DNA of 51,291 bases from an uncultured Clostridia bacterium (GTDB taxonomy: Bacteria > Bacillota > Clostridia > Christensenellales > UBA1242): positions 1 to 51,291 of the forward strand of contig CALCWV010000065.1 in the NCBI GenBank assembly GCA_937907645.1, given 5' to 3'. The position numbers and the translations under genes are program-made. Positions 42,259 to 51,291 of this stretch are shown here, one piece after another (the first letter of the stretch is position 1; the number at the start of each line of letters is the position of its first letter). The notes below the pieces were generated by a model. That model saw only the letters and a program-made list of their open reading frames with translations, made no database searches and had not been told where the DNA came from.

Positions 42259-42597
42259 TTAACTTAAAGCCCTTATCTTCTCCTTGTTTCCGTCTAGCTT
42301 TTTTCTAAACTTAGCATATTTCTCAATAGTGTCCAAGAGATATTTTTCCCTGCTTTGTGGATTAAGTTTTAAAAAGTATTCATTGTCCATTAATTTGCTA
42401 AATGGATTAAGTAAATCCTCCTCCCCAAGTGAATTTGCCCTATCGTTAAATTCGATGTCATCATTAGATATGATTTTGAATTTAACATTTGCAGCGTAAA
42501 CATTCTTTTTATCCTTGTTTAGTCCCGCTGTGTTATCTCTATTGATAAGCCTATTTCTCGCTCTTACAGCTAATCTTTTTAAAACTTGATTCCCCAT
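42259..42597 (-). CDS. Hypothetical basic protein, 112 aa
   Basis: Not recognised. No signal peptide or membrane segment. Basic N-terminus (KRLAVRARNRLINRDN), middle NPFSKLMDNEYFLKLNPQSR, and a charged helical end (YAKFRKKLDGNKEKIRALS). AAGGAGAAA precedes the ATG, supporting a real gene. It is followed 65 bp later by pcrA, separated by a weak terminator. Confidence 0.7.
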   Translation of the reverse strand: MGNQVLKRLAVRARNRLINRDNTAGLNKDKKNVYAANVKFKIISNDDIEFNDRANSLGEEDLLNPFSKLMDNEYFLKLNPQSREKYLLDTIEKYAKFRKKLDGNKEKIRALS

Positions 42598-42930
42598 ATT
42601 TTCTCCTTTTTCTGTTCTATTTGAACGTTATAAAAAGTGTACAAAATAAAAGGGATTTATCAAAACGATATCGCCCTAGAAAAATGTCGAAAAGGATCTA
42701 TAAATGGAGGGTGAAAGAAAGCTCGTTACTTTTTCTAGTTTTTATTGCAAAAATCACTCGTTTTATTAATTTTTTCGAATAAAAAAATTGAAAAATATTT
42801 TATTGCTAACTGTTAATATTTTTAATAAATAAAACATATTTGCAAAATAATTAAATTTAATATTAAATAAAACCTCCATATACCGAATTTTTAATTAAAA
42901 GTGCAAAAAATAGCTATTTGTTTTAAATAA
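42598..42930. other. AT-rich intergenic segment, no gene seen
   Basis: About 330 bp of very AT-rich DNA between the 112-aa gene and the U32 gene. No ORF, no DnaA-box cluster, no repeat copy. It presumably holds the promoter of the 112-aa gene, which was not pinned down. Confidence 0.5.
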
Positions 42931-42956
42931 AAAAAACGAGCATACGCCCGTTTTTT
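42931..42956 (-). terminator. Terminator of prfB-tsaD-U32
   Basis: ACGGGC-GTAT-GCTCGT read leftward, followed by a T run. Confidence 0.8.
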
Positions 42957-42958
42957 AA

Positions 42959-44146
42959 TTATCTTCTTAAAATATCTCCTGGATGTAAAATAAGCCCGTT
43001 AGCTTTAAATGAAACAACTTGTTTTGCGACATTTGCAACACTTATGCTTTCGCCGTTTTCATTTCTGAGATCCTCAACAACAATTCTTTTCTTGAAAACA
43101 TCGCTGTTTGGGCTTAACACTTCAAGCTCCGCACCGACCTTGAAATTATTTCGCTGTTCAACGATTAATCTATCGGCCTTGCATCCAAGCACAACTCCGA
43201 CAAACTCACTTGTTTGAACAGGCATTGAGTCTTCCAAAAATTCCTTGTCGTCTGCTCCAAACATAAAGCCCGTTGTGTATCTTCTGTGACTTGTTTTTTC
43301 AAGCTCCGTGATAATATCTTCACTTGGTGCACTAGGAAGCATATCGATAGCTTTTCTGTATGCATTTACAACAGTTGCAACGTAGTAAGCAGATTTCATT
43401 CTTCCCTCAATCTTTAAACTGTCAACTCCCGCATCTTTGAGCTCTTGGAGATGTCTAACTAAATTCATATCTTTTGAGTTGAAAATATATGTTCCACGTT
43501 CGTCCTCTTGAACTTCGTTTTCATTCTCTCTTGAAACTTCCCTAATCATGTATTTCCAGCGGCAGCATTGCACGCACTCGCCGTGATTTGCGTCCCTTCC
43601 TGTGAGGTAGTTTGAAAGAAGACAGCGGCCTGAATATGAGATACACATTGCGCCATGAACAAACGCCTCGATCTCAACTTTTGGATCTAAATTTTTGCGA
43701 ATATTTTTAATTTGCTCAATAGTGAGCTCTCTCGCTAAAACGATTCTCTTCACTCCCATGTCGGCAAAGAACTTAGCAGACATTGAATTGATTACATTTG
43801 CTTGTGTGCTAACATGAACATCTAAGCTTGGAGCATTCTGACGAATGTAGTAAATGAGCCCGATATCCGCAACGATAACGCCGTCTACTTTCGCATCCTG
43901 CAAAACTTTCAAATATTCGTCAAGCCCAACAAAGTCTTCATCTTTTGCAATAATATTTATTGTCACGTAAACTTTCTTCCCCAAAGAGTGTGCTTCTGTG
44001 CAAGCAGATTTAATTTCTTCGTTGGAAAAATTGCCCGCAAAAGCTCTTAGTCCGAAAGTTTTGCCAGCCAAATAAACGGCGTCCGCACCATAATACATCG
44101 CCATTTTAAATTTTTCATAGTTTCCAGCAGGTGCCAATAATTCCAT
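42959..44146 (-). CDS. Peptidase U32 family protein, probable tRNA hydroxylation protein
   Basis: 395 aa. N-terminal ELLAPAGNYEKFKMAMYYGA and the signature GRCLLSNYLTGRDANHGECV with nearby Cys residues (MCISYSGRC, CVQCCRW), then DSLKIEGRMKSAYYVATVVN. Many U32 proteins once called collagenases are now linked to prephenate-dependent 5-hydroxyuridine formation in tRNA (TrhP) or 23S rRNA hydroxylation (RlhA). Its place behind prfB and tsaD supports a tRNA role. Nine bases separate it from tsaD. Confidence 0.85.
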   Translation of the reverse strand: MELLAPAGNYEKFKMAMYYGADAVYLAGKTFGLRAFAGNFSNEEIKSACTEAHSLGKKVYVTINIIAKDEDFVGLDEYLKVLQDAKVDGVIVADIGLIYYIRQNAPSLDVHVSTQANVINSMSAKFFADMGVKRIVLARELTIEQIKNIRKNLDPKVEIEAFVHGAMCISYSGRCLLSNYLTGRDANHGECVQCCRWKYMIREVSRENENEVQEDERGTYIFNSKDMNLVRHLQELKDAGVDSLKIEGRMKSAYYVATVVNAYRKAIDMLPSAPSEDIITELEKTSHRRYTTGFMFGADDKEFLEDSMPVQTSEFVGVVLGCKADRLIVEQRNNFKVGAELEVLSPNSDVFKKRIVVEDLRNENGESISVANVAKQVVSFKANGLILHPGDILRR

Positions 44147-44155
44147 ATTTTTCTC

Positions 44156-45214
44156 CTATAAATCTACATTAGGTTTTGCTGTTAAATCAAGTTCGGCAAA
44201 TCCTTTTTTGTCCTTCGCATAATAGTAAGCAGCAGAGCCAATCATTGCAGCATTGTCCGTGCAGTACTTAAGCACTGGATAATAAATTTCTATTCCCTCT
44301 TTCTTGCATCTCTCATCAAGTTTTGCTCTAAGCATAGAGTTCGCTCCAACGCCGCCAGCAATAACAATCTTTTTAAGGCCAGAAAGAAGTGCTGCTTTGA
44401 TAACTTTATCGCAGAGCTCGTCCGTCACACACTCTTCAAAGCTCCTTGCAACGTCCGCCTTTGAATATTCCTCTTTCTTTTGATCCTTATTGTGGATATA
44501 GTTGATAACAGATGTCTTAATTCCACTAAAACTGAAGTTCAAGCTCTTGTGAAGTGAGTTTGAAACGATAAATTTAATGTTATTTTCTCCCTCTTTTGCG
44601 AGCTTGTCAATTTCAGGTCCACCCGGATAAGGTAATCCCAAAACTCTTGCGACTTTATCAAAGCACTCCCCAACTGCGTCGTCAACTGTCGTGCCAAGAA
44701 GTTTTTGTTTGTTGTAGTCACTAATTTTGAGGATTGCGGTGTGTCCACCGCTAACCATGAGGCAGATGAAAGGCGGATTCAACTCTTTGTGCGAAATATA
44801 GTTTGCCGAAATATGCCCGTGAATGTGACTAACTGCAATGAGTGGAAGCTGAAGTGAATATGCCAGTCCTTTTGCAAAGTTAACTCCAACAAGGAGTGCA
44901 CCCATAAGTCCAGCGCCATATGTCACAGCAATAGCATCAAGATCCTCCGCCTTCATATGTGCTTCTTCAAGAGCTTCTAAGTAAAGATTTGAAATTGCTG
45001 TGATATGATTTCTTGAAGCAACTTCTGGGACAACTCCACCGAATCTTCTGTGAATCTCAATTTGAGAGGAAACTTTGTTCGCTAAAACTTCTCTTCCATT
45101 TTTAACAATGGCGATCGCCGTTTCATCGCAGGAAGACTCAATTGACAAAATAACGACGTCTTTTTTGCGTCTTAAATTATCAAATTTCTCTTTTGCAATT
45201 TTAATATATGACAT
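44156..45214 (-). CDS. tsaD: tRNA N6-adenosine threonylcarbamoyltransferase TsaD
   Basis: Makes t6A37 in ANN-decoding tRNAs together with TsaB, TsaC and TsaE, none of which is in the window. LSIESSCDETAIAIVKNG at about residues 23-40, metal ligands His130 and His134 in AVSHIHGHISANY, and C-terminal FVIAGGVGAN-like text (IVIAGGVGANSMLR). 352 aa with a slightly long N-terminus (about 20 residues before the core). The start is supported by GGAGG upstream. Confidence 0.95.
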   Translation of the reverse strand: MSYIKIAKEKFDNLRRKKDVVILSIESSCDETAIAIVKNGREVLANKVSSQIEIHRRFGGVVPEVASRNHITAISNLYLEALEEAHMKAEDLDAIAVTYGAGLMGALLVGVNFAKGLAYSLQLPLIAVSHIHGHISANYISHKELNPPFICLMVSGGHTAILKISDYNKQKLLGTTVDDAVGECFDKVARVLGLPYPGGPEIDKLAKEGENNIKFIVSNSLHKSLNFSFSGIKTSVINYIHNKDQKKEEYSKADVARSFEECVTDELCDKVIKAALLSGLKKIVIAGGVGANSMLRAKLDERCKKEGIEIYYPVLKYCTDNAAMIGSAAYYYAKDKKGFAELDLTAKPNVDL

Positions 45215-45222
45215 ATTTCCTC

Positions 45223-46318
45223 CTATGAAGATTTTCTTAAGTAATCGTTTATGAAAGGTTGGATATCGCCGTCCATAACTGCCTGAACATTGCTAGTTTC
45301 ATAGCCCGTTCTGTGGTCTTTGACAAGAGTGTAAGGACAGAAAACATAGGATCTTATCTGGCTGCCCCATTCTATCTTCTTAATCTCTCCCTTGATGTTT
45401 GCAAGTTTTTCCATTTCTTCCGCTTCTTGCTTTTCAACTAGCTTTGAATACAGCATCTTCATCGCCGTTTCCCTGTTTTGAATCTGAGATCTCTCAGTCT
45501 GGCAAGAAACTACAATTCCTGTTGGAACGTGTGTGATTCTTATAGCTGACTCAGTTTTGTTTACGTGCTGTCCGCCCGCTCCACTTGACCTATATGTGTC
45601 AACCTTCAAGTCCTCAGGACGGATTTGAATTTCCGGTGCTTCATCAATCTCTGGCATAACTTCAACACTTGCAAAGCTTGTGTGTCTGCGTGAGTTTGCA
45701 TCAAAAGGTGAAATTCTAACAAGTCTGTGAACGCCCTTTTCAGCTTTCAAAAATCCATATGCGTTTTCACCTGAAATGAGGAAGGTTATATTCTTAATTC
45801 CAGCGTCATCTCCCGGCAAAATATCAAGGACTTTAAAGTCAAAACCCTCTTTGTTGGCATACATTGTATACATTCTCGTGAGCATATCTGCCCAGTCTTG
45901 AGCTTCTGTTCCACCTGCCCCTGCGTGAATGTTTACAATCGCATTGTTATTGTCATACTTGCCCTTAAGCAAAGTCTGAATTTTAATCTCTTCCATTTTT
46001 GCTGTCAAATCAACAATTCTTGTTTTTAAATCCTCATACATCTCATCTTCGCCCATTTCGCAAAACTCAATGAGTGTATCAATATCCCCAAATTCATTTT
46101 CTAAGTTTTTAACAAGCTCAATTTTCCCTTCCGCTTGCTTGTATTTTTTTCCAATTTCACTGACTCTCGCCTGATCGCTGTAAAAGTCAGGTTCTGCCTG
46201 CAATTTTTTATACTCCTCTAATTTTTCTTTGCAACCTTCTGGGTCAAAGACACTCCTTTATAAATGTAAAGTCGTTTTTCAAATTCTTAACTTGTTCTTT
46301 CTCAATATCTACTATCAT
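45223..46318 (-). CDS. prfB: Peptide chain release factor 2, with programmed +1 frameshift
   Basis: Recognises UGA and UAA stop codons. Translation starts at the ATG at 46318 (AGGAG upstream), reads 24 codons ending KECL, meets TGA at 46246-46244, then shifts +1 so that CTT is followed by GAC. The joined product is 364 aa, the normal RF2 length. The SPF anticodon-like tripeptide (RISPFDANSRR) and the catalytic GGQ (SSGAGGQHVNKTESA, about residues 245-247) are present. A frame caller that ignores the shift would lose the first about 38 residues. First gene of prfB-tsaD-U32. Confidence 0.95.
46240..46258 (-). promoter_or_regulatory. RF2 frameshift site
   Basis: On the - strand: AGGAG, three bases (TGT), CTT TGA C. 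This is the classical arrangement in which an internal Shine-Dalgarno sequence promotes +1 slippage when RF2 is scarce. Confidence 0.95.
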
Positions 46319-46341
46319 ATCTTCTCCTATAATCGTTTACT

Positions 46342-46370
46342 ATTATACAAATTTTATTCGTCAAAGTCAA
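46342..46370 (-). promoter_or_regulatory. prfB operon promoter
   Basis: On the - strand: TTGACT, 17 bp, TATAAT. Confidence 0.88.
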
Positions 46371-46451
46371 CTTGTTTTCTCCCGTCGCAAGTTTTTGATT
46401 TAAATTATTTCAAGCTTTCAATCCCCCACCCTTATTCAAACAAAAAAGTGA

Positions 46452-46490
46452 GAAAAAACATATTGACCTAGAAAAGTCAATATGTTTTTT
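46452..46490 (-). terminator. Terminator of the InlB-repeat gene
   Basis: ACATATTGAC (46459-46468) pairs with GTCAATATGT (46476-46485), flanked by A and T runs, 16 bp past the stop. Confidence 0.88.
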
Positions 46491-46505
46491 AGTCGGGGCT
46501 ATTAT

Positions 46506-49500
46506 TTATGCCCAGTGGATCCATAAATCATCCAAATAGATCCATTCTCCATTTGCATCAGTTATTTGCTGTCCGTTCCATTTTAAATTTTTCTCCAAAT
46601 AATGCTCAGAAGAGTCCCATCGATGAATATTCGTTTCACCGCCGCTGCTTGTTGCGTTTATGTGGTAAGAAGAATCTTTTCCAGTTGGTGATTGTAGAGG
46701 AACTTTGTTTCCATATGAAACCGTCTGATAAATAGCAAAATTTGTAAAGCTTATAAATTGATTTTTACTCCAATTGGTATATGCAGTTAATGCATGATAA
46801 CTATTTGGATTTAAGTTTGAGTCATATTTAAATTCGAAGGTCATACTAACCTTTGTCAGACTAGAACTTAATGTTACCGTCTTATTAGGCCTCTCATACT
46901 TTGATGTGCTTGGGTTAAACATCTCTCCTGCCTCAAATTCTAATGTAACTGTTTTCCCAGGCGTTCCAGTAACATCAAACTCCAGGGTATATTCTTGATT
47001 TTGAAGCATATAATTTTGTAAATTTTGAATAATTGGTCCCGATTGATCTGCCGTCCCCAAACTTGTCCATCTCGCGACTGCGCCTGAATTTTCAATTGTC
47101 CATGTCTTATCTTTATCTTCATTATAAGAATGTAGAAGTAGCGAATTATCTCCTTCGTTGAACTTATACTGGCCATAAAGTCCAAGCACACCAAGTTTAA
47201 AAGTACGTCGTTGAAGTTTAAGCGTCAATGTCAAATTGGCATCTTGTGGATAATGCTCAAAATATTGTACCAAATAATAGAATCCATTTACTAAGTAAGA
47301 GAGAGGATTTCCTTTTTCATCAGTATAACCAGATTCATATTTTCCTCCTATCGGATTTTCCCCCCAGTATCCTACAAGTGAATAACCTGTTGGAGGCGTA
47401 GGCATCGTTATTCTAGTTATTTGATTTGTACAAGCCGCATTCGAATAGAGTTTATTAACACCTCTTCTTAAATAAATAGTTGATGTCCCTCCTGAAGCCC
47501 CATTTTTATCAAGATTTACAGTTACAACATTTCCAACCCATTTTGCTGATAGAGTTTTATCCGATGCAAGGTATTTATAAACATAATCATATTTCACTGT
47601 TCCGGATGATGAAGTTGTTCCAGCTGTGAATGAACCAGTTCCGGCATTTGTATAGAAAGTTCCACTAGTTAAATCAAATAATCCAATTACTCCGTCTGAA
47701 TTTCTTTTTACAGGAATATAATCACGAATCAAAGTACGGTTCTTCCAAACCTTAAAAGCATATAGTTTCATTTTCGAGAAATTATCTGGATTACCTGCTC
47801 GATTATCTGCAAATATTGATAAAGAAGAATTAGATTGTCTTGTAATAGTAGTCGTGATATTATAATCATATGTTGCTGGTCCGCGAATACTAAACTTTTT
47901 TTCTAGTCCATCCAGCGTAATACTTGTTCTTCCTGTAGTCGCTGAAACAGTAGATGCCGTCCAATTTCCTATGCCATCTTTATAAGCAAAAGCCCATTTT
48001 GCATCTCCATTTATATATACCCCAAATGATACATTATTTGAAGTATCTGTGTCAAATGTATGTCCAAAAGGTCGTTGTTGACGAGTCGTTACATCTGTAT
48101 ATTGGAAATCTGCAAACACCTTAATGTCGCTTGTAGTATAAACTCCGGTATCAATATATTGAGTTCCCGTAGATTGAATATAGTCAAGTATCGTATATCC
48201 ATCTATGTTTCCATACCAGCCATTGAATGTATAACCCGTTCTTGTTGGCGTTGGAAGAGTTTCATAGAAAGCTCCATAAGTATATTTTCTTGAAGAAGGA
48301 GAAACACTTCCCCCATTTGCATTAAATGTTGCAGTGTATGTTATTGGAGTCCAATCAGAGTAAATATTTACATTACCTGCATGAATCCAATTCCCTTTTG
48401 CATCCGTATATCCACTAACATTATTTTTCACATTTCCGCTTCCATCGGTTAATTGACTTCCATTTAAACACCAACCCTTGAAACTAAATCCCGCTAACGT
48501 AGGAGTAGAAGGTATTTTTGTTTTGGAGCCATATGTTTGTGTAATTGAATTCAAAGTATTAAGCTTAATAAGTTGAATACTCACTTTACAATTTGTAAAT
48601 TTATATCCCCATTTTCCGTCAGAGTTGGCAGCTGAACCTTTCCAAATCCAGAAACTACAAGTTTCAATTTCTTGCTGATTTTGCTCTGAGATTGTTACAA
48701 CTCCTGAAATCCAAGTTTCACCAACTGCTGGTAATCTTCCAAGGCTTTGATAAACACGGGCACCAGACAAGTTAGTTCTATCTCCACGTTTAAATTCGAA
48801 TGCTAAACAAGCTCCCGTTCCCAATCTTTCAAACGATCCGTCGAGGGTACTTACTTTAAACGCATATCTCTCTCCAGCTTTAACTCTCAATCCACGTAGA
48901 AGGCCAATCGTAATATTTGCATTTGTCATTGAACCATTTAAAGTCATACTTGCTCCGTCTGAACTTGGAGTAATAGTTATACCTTCTTCTGTTCGTGCTG
49001 TATTTGACCATGTTCCTCCACCATTCAGAGGTTGATAATTATATACTGATGCTGTATATGTATTCGCCGTCCACTGAGGATAAACTGTTGTGTCTGAGGC
49101 TTTTACATATTTTCTATTTGAATCTGTATACCCAGAAAGTGTTTTAATCTTTCCGTCTGCTCCTATAAGCTGTGAACCGCCTGTTTCACTCGTATAATAT
49201 CCGTTGAATGTATAGCCCGTCTTGCTTACTATTGGATTGTTGTCGCAAATTTGATCGTATGTCGCCAATTTGGAAAGCCTGATATTTTTTACATATAGAA
49301 TGTCTCCAACTTCATAAGGGGCATCAAATGTTAACGATTTCCATTGAACATTTTTATCATATGTAAAATCTATCATTCTTGTCTCATAAGTTGTTGATAT
49401 ACTGATTTCTTTTATTAGATAATTTCCCGCCTCAATCCTCATATCTACTACGCTTAATTCTCTGCTCGATTTAATATCAACAGTTAAGCGATATCTTTCG

Positions 49501-51291
49501 CCGTTGACCATATATGGAGAAAAACCGTTAAAATAAACTCTTCCCTTTGGATAAGTTGTATCCACAGCTGTTATCTCCCACTTATATTCTCCCGACCCTG
49601 ATGTAGGCCTTGTAACCGTGCAACCATTTGTCTTTATTCTTGTCTGATTAGAGTATGCAGCAGGTAAAACTGGAAGAATTCCGTTATAAGTTATTGGATA
49701 TTCATTCGCAGTCCACTGTGCATAAAGATTTACAACCCCTCCATTCGTTGAAGTTAAGTTCTTTACGCTTGCTTGGTTAGCGTGTGCAACTGCTCCTGTT
49801 GCAGAGGTCGCCCAGCCTGCAAAAGTATAACCTGTTCTCGTAAAGGCATTTGCTGTTAAATTCTTCGCTGCGTCATATGTGTGGGTGGAATTATTCATTG
49901 TGCCCGCTCCACCATTGGCGTTGTATTTTACTTGATAGGTATTTGGTATCCAAAGGGCTTTGAGGGTTACACTTTCATTCTTGAAGTAGTATGTGTTTGA
50001 ATCCCCAAGTGCATCGTTATTGCTAAATACCTCCGTTGGTCTGATTCCGCTTGTGTTCAGCCATAGATAAGCACAGTTCTTTTCAGGAGTTTTTGGGCCT
50101 GGGATTCCTTCGCTCCACTTATTATAACATCCAAGTGCATAAAACCAACTTGTAATGCCAATTGATCCGTCGATAAATGTCGATGCGGATGAAGATTTGG
50201 CAATCCCCTGAAATGTTGTTGAACTTGTGTTTGAATTCCAATCAATATGAACAGCAGAATATCCTGTGACAGTCCCACTCGTCGCAGGGTTTGACGTCTG
50301 CTTCCACTGATTGTATTTAGTTCCTAAATGGTCATATTGAAGTAAGAATTCAAACGTAGTAAGGTTAAGTTTTGACATTGTGGAGAATTGTGCGTTCCTG
50401 TAAGTATCATTTCTGACCTTTGTCGCTAGATTGTCCGAAGATGAGAAAAGTTGTGTTCCAGAAAGATTGTTGTGATAAAGAATTTGCATCCATTCCTTGC
50501 TGTTTATCGTTTTTGTAGCGATCCACCCCGCGAACGTATATCCCGTTCTTGTCGGGTCGCTAATAGTTGTGGATGTCCCATAGTTTCCGCTAACCGAGGA
50601 ATTTGACGTAGATTCTTTATATTTTCCCCCATTTGGATTAATTGTCACTTTGTAGGTATTCGCCGTCCACTTTGCATAAAGGTTTACGACTGCGCCATTG
50701 GTTGCTGACAAGTTCTTTACGCTTGCCTCGTCATTATGTACTTTATTTCCTGACGCGGATGTCGCCCAACCTGCAAAGGTGTAGCCTGTCCTTGTGAACG
50801 TGTTTTTCGTTAATTTCTTCGCTACATCATATGTGTGAGATGAGTTCGCCATTGAGCCAGATCCGCCGTTAGCATTGTATTTTACTTGATAGCTAATTGC
50901 CGTCCATTTCGCATAGAGGGTTTTATTTCCTGTTGTTTGATACATGTTATTAATACATGTTCCGCTTGCATCTACATATTGTGTTCCAGATCCACCTGTT
51001 GATGTGAAATATCCTTTAAAGGTGTATCCTGTTCTAGTCGGAACAGTGATCTTGTAATTAGCAAGTCCAGAGGTACAAGCTTCATTTGTATAATAATAGT
51101 AAGGTGATGACTGCTCATATTTATACCAAATATTAGTCGTTCCTCCCGTTCCACTCTGCTTGTCAAATGTTACTTTGTAAACATTTGGCGACCACTGTGC
51201 ATAAATTGTATGATCCTTCGTAGAACTTACAACAGCTGTGTCTTTAACCTGTGTTCCACCACTCATTGCTGTAAACCATCCTTTAAACGTA
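46506..51291 (-). CDS. Very large InlB B-repeat (Listeria-Bacteroides repeat) surface protein, N-terminus outside window
   Basis: At least 1594 residues; the frame is still open at the window edge, and an internal Met at 51266 is not the start. It is a chain of InlB B-repeat units (pattern YxVxxNxNGG, then RTGYTFxGW and LYAKWT). Longer beta-rich modules lie between them, at about residues 530-675, 745-905, 1030-1220 and 1360-1510 counted from 51266. The module at 1030-1220 (IQSTGTQYIDTGVYTTSDIK) is of a LamG/concanavalin-like kind; two others begin with NGxxxxY-type text and may bind carbohydrate. The C-terminus ends WIYLDDLWIHWA, with no LPXTG motif and no anchor. Probably an exported adhesin. 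Two repeats (near 49690-49910 and 50650-50880) are recent duplicates. Confidence 0.85.
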   Translation of the reverse strand, partial: TFKGWFTAMSGGTQVKDTAVVSSTKDHTIYAQWSPNVYKVTFDKQSGTGGTTNIWYKYEQSSPYYYYTNEACTSGLANYKITVPTRTGYTFKGYFTSTGGSGTQYVDASGTCINNMYQTTGNKTLYAKWTAISYQVKYNANGGSGSMANSSHTYDVAKKLTKNTFTRTGYTFAGWATSASGNKVHNDEASVKNLSATNGAVVNLYAKWTANTYKVTINPNGGKYKESTSNSSVSGNYGTSTTISDPTRTGYTFAGWIATKTINSKEWMQILYHNNLSGTQLFSSSDNLATKVRNDTYRNAQFSTMSKLNLTTFEFLLQYDHLGTKYNQWKQTSNPATSGTVTGYSAVHIDWNSNTSSTTFQGIAKSSSASTFIDGSIGITSWFYALGCYNKWSEGIPGPKTPEKNCAYLWLNTSGIRPTEVFSNNDALGDSNTYYFKNESVTLKALWIPNTYQVKYNANGGAGTMNNSTHTYDAAKNLTANAFTRTGYTFAGWATSATGAVAHANQASVKNLTSTNGGVVNLYAQWTANEYPITYNGILPVLPAAYSNQTRIKTNGCTVTRPTSGSGEYKWEITAVDTTYPKGRVYFNGFSPYMVNGERYRLTVDIKSSRELSVVDMRIEAGNYLIKEISISTTYETRMIDFTYDKNVQWKSLTFDAPYEVGDILYVKNIRLSKLATYDQICDNNPIVSKTGYTFNGYYTSETGGSQLIGADGKIKTLSGYTDSNRKYVKASDTTVYPQWTANTYTASVYNYQPLNGGGTWSNTARTEEGITITPSSDGASMTLNGSMTNANITIGLLRGLRVKAGERYAFKVSTLDGSFERLGTGACLAFEFKRGDRTNLSGARVYQSLGRLPAVGETWISGVVTISEQNQQEIETCSFWIWKGSAANSDGKWGYKFTNCKVSIQLIKLNTLNSITQTYGSKTKIPSTPTLAGFSFKGWCLNGSQLTDGSGNVKNNVSGYTDAKGNWIHAGNVNIYSDWTPITYTATFNANGGSVSPSSRKYTYGAFYETLPTPTRTGYTFNGWYGNIDGYTILDYIQSTGTQYIDTGVYTTSDIKVFADFQYTDVTTRQQRPFGHTFDTDTSNNVSFGVYINGDAKWAFAYKDGIGNWTASTVSATTGRTSITLDGLEKKFSIRGPATYDYNITTTITRQSNSSLSIFADNRAGNPDNFSKMKLYAFKVWKNRTLIRDYIPVKRNSDGVIGLFDLTSGTFYTNAGTGSFTAGTTSSSGTVKYDYVYKYLASDKTLSAKWVGNVVTVNLDKNGASGGTSTIYLRRGVNKLYSNAACTNQITRITMPTPPTGYSLVGYWGENPIGGKYESGYTDEKGNPLSYLVNGFYYLVQYFEHYPQDANLTLTLKLQRRTFKLGVLGLYGQYKFNEGDNSLLLHSYNEDKDKTWTIENSGAVARWTSLGTADQSGPIIQNLQNYMLQNQEYTLEFDVTGTPGKTVTLEFEAGEMFNPSTSKYERPNKTVTLSSSLTKVSMTFEFKYDSNLNPNSYHALTAYTNWSKNQFISFTNFAIYQTVSYGNKVPLQSPTGKDSSYHINATSSGGETNIHRWDSSEHYLEKNLKWNGQQITDANGEWIYLDDLWIHWA

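Noticed and set aside
42598..42930. Replication origin in the AT-rich gap
   Set aside because: No cluster of DnaA boxes, and no dnaA, dnaN or other origin genes nearby.
46506..46560. LPXTG sorting signal or choline-binding anchor at the protein end
   Set aside because: The last residues are acidic and Trp-rich without LPXTG, hydrophobic segment or basic tail.

Overview
The window is a 51 kb stretch of a low-GC, Gram-positive-type (Bacillota) chromosome. Supporting evidence: AGGAGG ribosome-binding sites, TTGACA/TATAAT promoters, a tyrosine T-box, an L10 leader, a pcrA-ligA pair, a VanW protein and a GerA-type spore-germination operon. The last item implies an endospore-forming Clostridia/Bacilli relative. 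The huge InlB-repeat surface protein fits a host-associated (perhaps gut) lineage. The exact taxon is not determinable from the sequence. No rRNA, complete tRNA, CRISPR array, transposase or prophage gene was found.

Layout. 1-0.5 kb: the 3' end of a CCA-ended RNA (possibly tmRNA or a fragment of it) and an array of small hairpins. 0.5-9 kb: two unrecognised genes, trxB, ung (reverse), eno, T-box-tyrS-yigZ, recX-acpS. 9-13 kb: helD behind a possible attenuated leader, then rplJ-rplL (reverse) behind an L10 leader. 13-19 kb: a small XRE regulator, leuS and three membrane-anchored proteins of unknown function. 19-25.7 kb: gerAA-gerAB-gerAC, ftsH and a membrane protein. 25.7-31.3 kb: a CtpE-like P-type ATPase (reverse), cca and vanW. 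31.3-32.1 kb: a dense cluster of structured repeats between vanW and tuf. 32.1-37.2 kb: the str operon rpsL-rpsG-fusA-tuf (reverse). 37.3-42.6 kb: a sigma-region-4-like protein, ligA, pcrA and a small unknown gene (all reverse). 43-46.3 kb: U32 protein, tsaD and prfB (reverse), with prfB using a programmed +1 frameshift. 46.5 kb to the edge: a very large InlB-repeat protein, cut by the window.

How the genes relate. Most are housekeeping: translation (tyrS, leuS, rplJL, str operon, prfB, cca, tsaD, U32), DNA repair (ung, recX, ligA, pcrA), RNA polymerase recycling (helD) and proteolysis (ftsH). Many carry visible control elements (T-box, L10 leader, RF2 frameshift, long str leader). Several promoters (recX, cca, pcrA, and probably the gene at 18064) place the transcription start on the start codon, suggesting leaderless mRNAs.

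The least explained content is two families of interspersed elements, each about 45-155 bp, lying in 3' untranslated or intergenic DNA. Their paired arms differ in sequence from copy to copy while still pairing, whereas unpaired segments are conserved. One family has nested hairpins with an asymmetric internal loop (11400, 31516, 31656, 32013, 36384). The other has a GAACC-loop structure (7457, 31326, 31853). This pattern is what a selected structured RNA or a protein-recognised DNA hairpin would show, and it is the best candidate here for something undescribed.
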